Assembly: GCA_032718475.1 (NCBI GenBank)
Contig: JAUCBJ010007743.1
Span: 1-39,169, forward strand
Direction: 5' to 3'
Source of the DNA: Nemertoderma westbladi
Taxonomy: Eukaryota > Xenacoelomorpha > Nemertodermatida > Nemertodermatidae
Length of the DNA stretch: 39,169 bases
Each line of letters starts with the position of its first letter. The first letter of the stretch is position 1. Shown here in pieces: positions 11,289-20,770 of this stretch. Under the pieces are notes generated by a model. The model did not search any database. It was not told the DNA's origin and saw only the letters and a program-made list of their open reading frames with translations. The translations under genes and the position numbers were made by a program.

Positions 11289-13699
11289 ATGGCGGAGAAA
11301 CTTGTTCGAAAGAGAAAGGCGGAGTTGGGAGGAAAGGAGATACTGGTGGATTTCACCGAGAGGCATCCGGAAGAGAAGACGAGGGGATATTACGAGCGGT
11401 TAGAGAGGGGTCACAAAGCGCGAGCGCTACAGGACCATTTCAGGGAGGTGCACGAACAGCGGCTGGTCGGGACCTATGGGACACCGTCGCTAGACAATGC
11501 GATCTTCGAGCATTTCCACTACGTGGTGAAGGGAGACGAGGCGAAGTTCAGGATACTGAAGTATCCAAAGGAACCACCGAGAAAGGACTGGAACAGGTTC
11601 GTAGAGTCCGTCCCGTTCGAGGAGGGGCTCGGTGGGGTAGGCCAGAACCATACTCCTACATTTGGCCGCGCCAAATGGGGACATTCTCCTATTCAACCTG
11701 GGAACATATGGGAGGAAGAATGGGCCAAAGTTGAACCGGTTGCCAAAGGCGGTGCAAACCCTAGTAAGAGAGAAGTCGACTATAAAGGTGGGATCGGCGA
11801 TCCGCGACGATGCAGAGAGAATCATCGGTCCGGACACCCCCAACCTCCTGGACATGCAGACGGTCTACATGGCTATGACAGCACCAGACGGGTTGGGACT
11901 AGTAGAGAACGCAGGCCATTGTGGAGCGGTGGTGATGGGCCAGCTAATGGGGCTCGTGTGTCACAAACCAATGGACTGGGGTAAATTCAGAGAGGAGTAC
12001 GGAGCGGAGTTAGTGAACTCGCTGAAGTGGGGAGCAAGACCGGGGAAGCAAGAGGTGTATCAATTCCGGAGAGGAGCGATAAAGGTATATCAGAAGCGAT
12101 ATATCCTGCAGGAGGACTGGATAATGATAGGTTTGCTAAACCTATTCATGACCGTGGTTATCGAGAGAGAACCAACGGAGAACCAACAAATATCTAGTAG
12201 ACGGAGAGGTGGATACGCCATATCAGAGGTGGGAGCAGCTAGAGGCGGATAGACAAGAGCCGAAGCGATTGGAAGAAATCGCTAGGCGAGAAAGGAGGGA
12301 GGCAGAAGAAAGGGAGGAGGAAGCAAGAAGGGAGAGCTATGGATTCGAGGAACAGGCGGCCTTAGATGAGCTACACTGGACATCAGGAAGTTCGGGCGAG
12401 TCTCTAGGGCGAGAATTGGGGTGGACGGTGGGATCACCGAAACAGTCGACATCGGGATTGCAGACGACGCCCATACCAGCGGGCGCCAAGGGCGACTTCA
12501 CACAGAGCAGGCCAGGGGAGCTAGAAGGATGGAGAATCACGGGCGAGAGCCAAGGTGGGAAGGGTCATGGTGGATCCACCGGGATACCGGGATTGGAGCC
12601 ACTCGCAGAGGGGGGCGAAAATGATGATGAGTTCGGAGAGATGCCGTCCATCGAGAGAATCGGCCACTCGGACACGGACTTGGTTGGCGGGAGGGTGGTG
12701 ACGGCCAGCGGGGCGAGGGCCTTCTGGGATAGACCCGGCAAGTGGGCCTGGGTGCATGAGGAGCCGGCAATGGATTTCGCAGGGAGCACCATCAGGTTGG
12801 GCGAGCAACTGGGGATGGCACCACGGGTAGTATTCGGAGAGACGATGCCCGGGCAGGGCGAGGAGATAGACGTGGACAGGGACGCTAACGTCCAGAAGTT
12901 CGCTTACCAGCGACTCCACAGACTGAGGAGATTGCTTGGGACGAAAGACGACGTGGGGTGGGAGGCATTGGTACTCGGCTGCGATTACTGCGGGAGGCAG
13001 ACTCACCAGGAAAGGAGCTGCTTGTACCGATTCCAGAAAGGGACTAGTTGTCTCTACTGCCGCGAGTCGAGCCACAGGATGGGGGCATGTCCACGGTTGC
13101 ACAACCGGTGTTCTAAGTGCAACTTCTGGGGGCACTACGGACGCCAGTGCGACTGGATGGATGATGAGGAGAAGTTTAGGATCTTCGAGGAGTGGGCCGA
13201 TGTTGGCGCCATGACCCGACAGCGGATGAAGGCCCAGGAATTCCAGTGGGGCTTCTTTAATATCAACCAGGAGGCCCATCTGGAGATTATTAAACGGAGA
13301 CTTCCGTTTACCTATCAGGAGGTGTCAACGGCGGCGTCGTATGCCAGAGTGATAAATAAGCAGAGGTATTTGGACAGGTGGACGCCACAGAACCGAGGAG
13401 AGTTCAGAGATTTCTTGGCGGAGCATGTGCCGCGGGCAATGAAAGTGATCCTATGGGACGCCACTAGGGGGAAACAACAGGGCCATTCGGAGGGGCCACC
13501 CGCGAAGCGATACCGGGAGCTGATAACACCAGCACCCAAGGAGTCGACGACGGGAATCAGTAGAGAGGTGACGGCGAGGGTCAGGAGCCTGAAAGGGGAT
13601 AAGACCAAGGGAGCGGCAGTGGCCAGGAAACGACCGAGGGAGGAGGACGACAGAGGGAAGGAGTTGAGATGGTTCCCAAAGTCGGGTGGAACGAACTAG
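11289..13699 (+). pseudogene. Accessory ORF of the BEL-type element: exonuclease-like segment, coiled coil, three CCHC knuckles
   Basis: One long protein (about 800 codons) is spread over three frames: 11178-11660, 11662-12250 and 12209-13699. Indels lie near 11640-11660 and 12170-12200. The middle part resembles a DEDD-type 3'-5' exonuclease (WRN/RNase D group): a DILLFNLGT strand, LPKAVQTLVREKSTIKVGS, the exo II-like IRDDAERI, then LLDMQTVYMA and a VYQFRRGA segment at the exo III position. No exo I acid pair is evident and the exo III Asp appears replaced, so activity is doubtful. The last part (numbered from 12209) has an Arg/Glu coiled coil at 8-45 and three perfect CX2CX4HX4C knuckles at 258-271, 281-294 and 301-314. 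Its tail is basic. It could be a second gag-like RNA-binding protein or the gag of a nested element. Confidence 0.55.
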
Positions 13700-14361
13700 A
13701 ACTTGGGTGTGGAGATGCCTGGAAGTCGCCACATGTGAAGTAATACGAACTCCTAAGTGCAAATTTAATTAAAAGTGCAAATTAGTATGTACGTATGTAA
13801 TAATCATTAGTTTAGTCAAATAGCAAATATAATCAAAGTAAGTACTATAGTCATATAACCTTTTCCAATTAGCTACTGGGACTGGGGACCAATTGACTAT
13901 GACAGGACGAGACATTAGACGACTTCACACTTCTTGAGTGCGATGGCACAGGAGGGGAGGGTGAGGCTCGTCAGGAGAGAGTGGGTTGAGATAGGGGTTG
14001 AGTACAGAACGTGAGGGGAGAGTGCGGGTGCAATTCAAGTGTGGGGGGGGGGGAAGTAAGAGGTAGAGCGAGGGACAGGGAGGTCCGAGAGTTAGAGTGG
14101 AAGAGAACTTAGAGTCAGTTAGAGCGGAGTTAGAGTGGAGAGAGTGTTGGGGAAACAAAAATTGTGTGAGAGAAACCCACAATTCGCCCGACACGGGACG
14201 CCAGATGTCTTGGTGCAAGATAGATGAAGTTGCACCAAGACAGGGTAGCGATATCATGCCCATAGGGAGCGGCCTGGAAAGCCGGCTCCGAGAAAAAATA
14301 ACTCCACCCCACACCCGATAGTAGATCGGGTTCCAGCGGAATTGATGCGCACTTGAGGTAG
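13700..14361 (+). other. Hairpin-rich untranslated region before the purine tract
   Basis: No gene is seen. The distal half holds a series of inverted repeats: AATTGTG/CACAATT around 14160-14184, a perfect 11-bp stem TCTTGGTGCAA (14208-14218) with TTGCACCAAGA (14230-14240), and CCCGAT/ATCGGG near 14317-14332. They lie where viral-like elements often hold packaging or export signals, but that role is only inferred. Confidence 0.5.
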
Positions 14362-14399
14362 ATGCTATCTTCTCACCGGGAAGATAGCATGGGGGGGAG
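14362..14399 (+). promoter_or_regulatory. Hairpin followed by polypurine tract
   Basis: A perfect 11-bp stem ATGCTATCTTC (14362-14372) pairs with GAAGATAGCAT (14380-14390) around a 7-nt loop. It is followed at once by GGGGGGGAG (14391-14399), which abuts the LTR start. This is the expected place for plus-strand DNA priming. Confidence 0.65.
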
Positions 14400-14958
14400 T
14401 GTTAGCGGATTCAATTCCGCTAACCACCCCATAAAGTTGGGAAACGGTGCCTTTAAGCAATATTGGGGAGTACGAGATTGATTGCCAATCAACCTCGTAT
14501 CACCCCCAATAAATGGGGACGACAAAACCCCAAAGGGCCGTACACAATGGAGGTCAGAGGTTAAGCCTCCGGGAGAGGGAAAGTGACAGTAGAAAGGGGG
14601 GAAACACTCCCACAAAGGTGGGAGCCGAGAATTAGGTTATCAACCAATGGGGGGACAGGAAAGGCATCAGCTGAGTAATAAGGCCAACGTAGTGTAATAT
14701 ATTACCAGTTGGTGTTTCATATCACAGTTAGTTTACTCAGTCAGTTAGGGCAGAATGGTAACACTTTATTACCGTCGCCGCCACCGTCACCAATTACATC
14801 ATATATTCTGTATTACATATATCTATCAATTGTGCTATCTGTCTTACTCAACTATATTTTATATACTCATTAATAATATCGGAACGATAACAAACTCTTT
14901 CACTCACGGCGGGGACGCGTAAATAAACCAAAACCGGTCGGGATGTGATCCCGTCACA
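14400..14958 (+). repeat. Putative 3' LTR of the BEL-type element
   Basis: It begins TGTTAGCGG directly after the purine tract and ends GTCACA, giving TGT...ACA ends. Inside are a 9-bp terminal hairpin (GTTAGCGGA/TCCGCTAAC, 14401-14424), a second stem around 14471-14500 and an AATAAA at 14508-14513. The right border coincides exactly with the start of an inverted-repeat arm of an older DNA element, supporting an insertion junction. The partner LTR is outside the window, so the call rests on structure only. The next five bases (TATAA) are the predicted target duplication. Confidence 0.6.
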
Positions 14959-16793
14959 TATAACCACCTATAACGAGCTATAATCTGAAAATTTACAATA
15001 AAAAAACCTATTTTAGAATGGATTTATTATCCTAGTCAGTAATTTAATTACGCAATTTGGTTTTTTAGTCCATAATGCTTTTCATCTTTGTGGTATCACG
15101 AAATCAGTCATTACTGCATTAGTTAGCATGCCACTACTGCATTATCTGACTTTCAGACAGTGCAGCAGAGGAGAGGTCTCTCATATCTTTGTCTATCCTC
15201 CATACTGCTATATCCGCTGTCAGCTTCTGGTCGATATAGAATACAGGAATGTGAGCAATATAGGCCAATAAAAAAAACTTACCAGTAGCAATTAGGCATA
15301 GGCAGATAGGTAGTGTTGAGAACTGTAACTGTAATTATACTGTAACTGCAACTGTAACTGAATGGTTTTGATGATTTTTTTGATACTGTAACTATAACTG
15401 TAACTGTAATTGCGAACTTTGAATACTGTAACTTTAACTGAAACTGTAATTACGTATTTTGAATACTGTAACTGTAACTGAAACTGAAATTAACAAAATC
15501 CGATTCAGTTCTCAATCACACAATTAACATGAATAAGCATTTAAAACAGCATTGTAATAACGTATATAGTATAGTTTAATAAATGAATAACAGTGGTTAC
15601 CATAGGTATCATTTTTAAAACATTGTTATAAAAAAAAAAAACAATCTCGTTTTTTCCACTTCTGAACAAAACCATAATATTACACAATATAAAATCAAAG
15701 ACCCATTGCCCACTTAGCTCAAATGTGATTTATTTGGAGAGTCAAGTAGTGAACGAAGATCTAGCATATAGTCTATGTTCATCGGACTCAACTATTAGAC
15801 TATTATCAGACCTTATCACCACTTTTGCTTCATATTAAATGTAAATGTTTTAGATAAACAAAGAAAAGTTAGGCCTAATGGTAGAGGGATATTAACGGAT
15901 ATATATTTTACATTATTAATTATTAATGTTTTTACCGTTACTATTAATATCACAATCACACTAGAGGCACACTGGAAATTAAATTTTGATCAAGTTTACC
16001 ATTATAAATTACAAAATTAAACTTAAAAGTGAAAGGAGCAGCTTATCGAGGTGGGTCTAACCAAAACAATAAATATATGATTACTAAAACAAATTACGAA
16101 TTAAGGAAAATGAGCAGGATTCAGAAGCATGGCTTTATAACCAAAACAATAAATGATAACAATAAGTGTACAAGCACTGAAACAAGATGTACAGTAAAAT
16201 GTGGGTGCCTTTAGTGTGATCTTGTGACGTGCCACTTTCATTACATACTATCAGTATATTAGTTACAAAATATTACCATAGCGTGGGTCCAACTTTCCTA
16301 CAACAACTACCTATTAGCTCTACAAAGAGGACGTTTCGTAATGAACATTATTATTAGCGTATATAACAGTAATATATTAAAGTGCCTCATTTTTAGTTTC
16401 AGATGACTGCTTACTACGTGAGATCATATATATTGAATCTATAACTGAAACTGTTAACTGAAACTGAAATGCTCAATTTTGTAATACTGAAACTGTAACT
16501 GTAACTGAAATGTTACACTTTGTAATACTGAAACTGTAACTGTAACTGAAATACAAAACTTTGAATACTGAAACTGTAACTGTAACTGAAATGCAAAACT
16601 TTGAATACTGAAACTGTAACTGTAACTGAAATTAGTCAAAATTGATTCAGTTCTCAACACTACAGATAGGCCTACCCTAATTTTTAACCTGCGGGATTTT
16701 TCAGACCACCGTGTTAATCCAAAAGTTAAACACACCCAAAGGGCGTTTTTTTAATGTAAATTTTCATATTATAGCTCGTTATAGGTGATTATA
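14959..16793. mobile_element. Older inverted-repeat DNA element cut by the BEL insertion
   Basis: The left arm 14959-15007 is about 90% complementary to 16745-16793 (shared core attatagctcgttataggtg). The right arm continues outward with ttatagcccg-type repeats to about 16855. The left arm stops at the LTR border, so its outer part should lie beyond the retroelement's other end. No transposase is seen. The non-coding stretch 15008-15302 shows only AT-rich sequence. A hAT-like element sits inside. Confidence 0.6.
15311..16662. mobile_element. Non-autonomous hAT-like element with 8-bp target duplication
   Basis: Perfect 15-bp terminal inverted repeats TAGTGTTGAGAACTG (15311-15325) and its complement (16648-16662) are flanked by identical 8-mers CAGATAGG (15303-15310 and 16663-16670). 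The TAGTG ends and 8-bp duplication fit the hAT superfamily. Both subterminal regions are arrays of aactgtaactgtaactgaa units. A second copy of the right end (cagttctcaa near 15505) lies inside, hinting at a shorter internal element. No transposase ORF was found. Confidence 0.85.
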
Positions 16794-18377
16794 GCCTGTT
16801 TATAGGAAATTATAGCCCGTTAAGATCGTTATAGCCCGTTATAGATCGTTCTACCTTTTAGTACGTACCCACATTAGGCCCTACTGCATTATGAGTATGA
16901 CGTACTGTAATCATTGCTTTTTACGATTGTACAGTACGCACAGTACGGTATTTGTGAAATGTTTCAGTATTGTTATTGTACCGCGTTCGTTACCGCTCTG
17001 CCAGTCTGCCTTTACTACGATGTTTGGGCTTGCACCACATACTGACATATTATTACAGTATTATTGCATAATATTACGCAATAAATATTATGAGAAGGCC
17101 GTTACCTGCTGTATACTATCAGACTATAAGCCTATGGACTTGACTAGGGGCAGAGGGGGTGGGTGTATATAATACGGTACCGGTAAGTACTGTAAATTAC
17201 ACATTTTATGACGTTATCCTAGGTAAATCTTTTCGACCTACGCGTAGCTACGCGTAGTTGGTAACTTTCATTCCTGTCATTTACCGGTAGGGCCAGACTT
17301 ACTGCCTTTTTAACAACTACGCGTAGGTATTTTGGAACTGCGGGTAGGTATTTTGAAACTACGCGTAGGTGCTGCAGTCCCGCTCTCAAAAAGCATTCCT
17401 TTTATCAAACTTTGATCAAACATTGATAGAATAGCATTGTAAGTAGCATTGACATTGAAATGACATTGATGGCATATTGAAATGACCTTGAAATAGACGG
17501 ACCGAAATTCCAGACTTTCTGTCTCATATTGAAATGACATTGAAATGATTTCAAGGTAACAGTATACATCTCTCTTCTGCGGCAAGCCTTTGTACTCAGA
17601 TTCCCGCCGAGAACTGGCTTTTGTTAATGGCCAAGCCGCGATGTGATTGACAGGGCGGCGGATGGAAATGCTTGATTTTGTGGATGGACAGCGATTAGAT
17701 TTACAAGGCAGTGTTGTGGTAGTGTCAGACTGAGTCTTGTAGGGCCTATTATTACACTACAACTAGTTCAGAAAAACAGTTTGAATAACCTTTGGAATAT
17801 TTTTAAATTATTGTTTATTAGAAATTTATTTTAATGTTCCTTAAATCAGAATCAAGGCGGAACACCTCCATTGACGTATCAGCGCGATGGCTGCCGTTGC
17901 ATTGCATTTTCTTATACATTAATTGTTTAGATTCAACAAGCTTGCCCCTAATTTTCCTAATAAATGGAAATAAAGAAATAAATAAATCCATAAAATATAT
18001 TTTTATTTATAATTTAATTATACATAACTGCTTTGTGATCATGAAAAATTCACGTAATTTAGAAATAGTAAGCTACTGTAGAAATGCAGGCCTACTTAAT
18101 GAGCGGACACCTTTAAATAACTTCTAAAAAATTTACGTAATTTAATTTGAATACTCTGATAAGGTATTTTTATTGAAAACTTAATATATTTTCAAGTTAA
18201 CTATGTACATCATTAGTTACAAACACATCATTAGATTTTAAATCAGTTTATCATATTGTAATCATAAATCAGTTGGGAGTGGAGAGAAAACGTAAACGTC
18301 AAGTTTTAACCCCCTCGGCATTGGAGATAATAGGAGATTCCCTCTAAGAGTCGAAAAGTAGATGCCCATCGCCGTCT
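16794..18377. other. Intergenic DNA with short repeats
   Basis: Tandem ttatagcccg units extend to about 16855. A cluster of CTACGCGTAG palindromes occupies 17238-17368, and attgaaatgacattg-type repeats lie around 17430-17550. The rest is AT-rich with no gene that I recognise. Short open frames near 16891 and 17834 show no domain. Confidence 0.6.
17238..17368. repeat. Cluster of CTACGCGTAG palindromes
   Basis: Perfect 10-bp palindromes sit at 17238-17247, 17248-17257, 17317-17326 and 17359-17368, with a one-off variant at 17338-17347. The first two are directly abutted. Each contains ACGCGT. Confidence 0.85.
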
Positions 18378-18791
18378 GTGTTAGCGAGTGAATTGAACGC
18401 GACTGCTACCATTCAAATAGAAAACACACCAGATATTTCAAATAATATTACTGCGAAAAATGTTACCAATTATAAGTATAGGGGAGTGGGGGAAGAGTTC
18501 ATTCGCGATTGTGTTTACGGTAGTCGTGGATTTCGTTATCAGTTATACACTGACTATCAGTTGGAAGAGACAATAACTTTCACATCTACAGCTACATCCT
18601 TCCCACTAGGAGGAGACACGGTTTTTAGCATTACTAATTGCGCTTGGGGATTTTTTATCTCATATCGTCTGTCCATTTTTGAAGGAGACCAAATGATGTT
18701 GGGACCTGGAGGTCTCATTCCAGCACGTGAGTGGTCAGAATATCGTGGAATTTTACAACCTCTTGGAGATACATCGTTAAAAACGACTTAG
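18378..18791 (+). CDS. Unrecognised 137-codon open frame
   Basis: I do not recognise a family. The translation is not low-complexity and has a beta-rich look (FRYQLYTDYQLEETITFTS, then FSITNCAWGFFISYRLSIF, then GPGGLIPAREW). It could be an exon or a relic of a larger gene: open sequence in another frame follows between 18805 and 18985 after the TAG. The Met is assumed, since no splice evidence is clear. The TA-flanked inverted-repeat element begins about 250 bases further on. Confidence 0.3.
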   Translation: MLASELNATATIQIENTPDISNNITAKNVTNYKYRGVGEEFIRDCVYGSRGFRYQLYTDYQLEETITFTSTATSFPLGGDTVFSITNCAWGFFISYRLSIFEGDQMMLGPGGLIPAREWSEYRGILQPLGDTSLKTT

Positions 18792-19040
18792 TTAATTATA
18801 TTACAGATGGTGAGCCTGGAATTTCGAAAGCTTGTAACAACTTATTCCCAAAGTTGTTTACGTTGATTTTATTTACGTCATTTACGTGGATTGGAACACT
18901 TGTTAAGTGATGTAGCTGCGATGGGGCAGAAATATGGATTTTCCAAACACGCTATTCAATATTTGAAATCTGGCATTGGCGGATGATGTAGGAGCCGAAT
19001 GGAGCGTTACTATGGATACGGATAGGCAGATAGGTACCTA

Positions 19041-19904
19041 CCCAGTGAAAAATGCGCATGCGTATCGCAAGTGATTTGAATGCGTCATGCGTTTTTATTG
19101 CGGCTCAATAAATAGCGATAAAATCTCTTGTGATTCGCATGTAAAATAGGGAAGCGATTCCACGCATGCGATTCACAACTTATTTTACGCATGTGATTCC
19201 ATGCATGAAAATCGCATGGGAATCACACCTCATTTAACGCTTATTTTACGCATGTTTTACACCATGAGAATCTCATGCGTTAATTCCCATGTGAATCACA
19301 TGTTTTAAATACACTCAAGATTATTAATTAAAAAAAAAATTGCTTATCAAGAAATAAATAGATTTAAAATATAAAATTGATGAATATGAATTATCTAATA
19401 TGGCTGTCGAATTCAGTGATTATATTAATATATTTTATTTGTCTTCTATTTGTATTATCCTGTATATAACCAACCATTTCTAGTATTGATTCAAACAACA
19501 TGTCTAATGTTCTAAGTCTAGAGAGTGTAATGTAATGTAATGTAAGGTAAGTACAGTAGGCAGATGATATGGAAGCGCATAGTATCAAACAGTATTGGAA
19601 TAATCAACTACTGTATCATATTTTCTATCACAATGTCTCAATATATTACACAAAAATCACAACCAGTAGATTTTTGTGATATTTATGGCTCATGACGCTT
19701 GAAAGTCGTAAGTGAATCGCATGTGAGTTTTATGCGACTGAACGCAAGTTGTTGCGATGTTTATGCGACTTAACGCAAGTTGTTGCGATATCTCTGCAAC
19801 TTAACGCAAGTAGGTCGCTTGCGTAAAGGTCGGGCCATAACTCTTGGGAACTCAGATACGCCTACGTTGCTCGCTTGCGATACGCTTGCGCACTTTTCAC
19901 TGGG
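19041..19904. mobile_element. TA-flanked inverted-repeat element (MITE-like, 864 bp)
   Basis: 31-bp terminal inverted repeats (19041-19071 and 19874-19904) match at 29 of 31 positions, beginning CCCAGTGAAAA. TA dinucleotides at 19039-19040 and 19905-19906 fit a Tc1/mariner-type target duplication. The interior holds many copies of cgcatg/aatcgcatg-type words and no transposase. The 18986-19038 flank has nothing recognisable. Confidence 0.75.
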
Positions 19905-19999
19905 TAAATGACGAGCTGGATTCTAGAATGATTGACTATGAGACGATTTGAGGACCCTGAGCGATTTTGGGGGGTTGAAGTGTTAGTGACTGAGGAGAG

Positions 20000-20485
20000 A
20001 CCTCGTTCGGAGTGGTCGGCCGATGTGTCTGTATGGTTTCAACCACAATCAGACAATTAGGAACAAGAATGGCGCAAGTGTGTCGTGTCTCCCTGGAGGA
20101 CTCCCCATACTGCCATACTTCCCCATACTGCCATACTCCCCATACTTCCCCATACTCCACGTCGAATGGTTCTGTGTCACATCAACAGTAGACACAAATG
20201 TTGTCGAACCATCGTATACTGATCTGATTGCTGCAATAATTACATCAGGAATCCCATATAATGAAAGTATGCTGAACATACGTGAGCGAGAGACTGAATC
20301 AAAGGCCTTGAAGAAGTCAACAAAGATAACACCCAGATGCCTGTCTTTCTTTTTTGATACCGGTAACTCTTCAATTATCCTTCTAAGAGCCAAAATGGGC
20401 TCCATGGTCCCACGGCCACGACCTTTACGGACAGACGGAACCCATTCTGATTTCCACGGAGCAGTCTCTGAGTTGGATCGCTGAT
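20000..20485 (-). pseudogene. LINE reverse transcriptase fragment with microsatellite insertion
   Basis: Minus-strand translation shows RT palm motifs: GRGRGTMEPILALRRIIEE, motif A VIFVDFFKAFDS and YGIPDVIIAAI, then DTLAPFLFLIV. Between motif A and the last motif, a tandem run of gtatgggga/gtatggcag words (20100-20158) replaces the expected sequence. It resembles the family of the 9636-10514 fragment, but the two cover different parts of the protein (motif A here, motif C there). It is truncated at both ends and inactive. It lies about 290 bp upstream of the IFRD start, on the opposite strand. Confidence 0.7.
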
Positions 20486-20707
20486 GCGATATAATACTGT
20501 AATATAGAATAGTACTGTCAGACTGTAGTACCCGTCTCGCCTGCCTGATAAGTGTACTACCACCGGCACGGGTACTATCGGTACGGTACAATACAGCAAT
20601 AGGAATAGATAGGCCTATTATAGTATTATTTCTTACCAGTCCGTGCAGCCGTGGTATTGCAGTATTACCGACTACCGGTATTATTTTCATATCTGGCAGT
20701 CTGGGAA

Positions 20708-20715
20708 TATAAATA
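20708..20715 (+). promoter_or_regulatory. TATA-like box upstream of the IFRD gene
   Basis: TATAAATA lies 56 bp before the ATG at 20771. A start site about 30 bp downstream would leave a very short leader. The 20486-20770 stretch otherwise shows only AT-rich sequence and short palindromes. This is inferred from position only, and a 5' untranslated exon elsewhere is possible. Confidence 0.3.
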
Positions 20716-20770
20716 AACCTCATTATACTGTTATAAGCCGCTGACCCCACCAATAGAATAAAAGAAGAAA

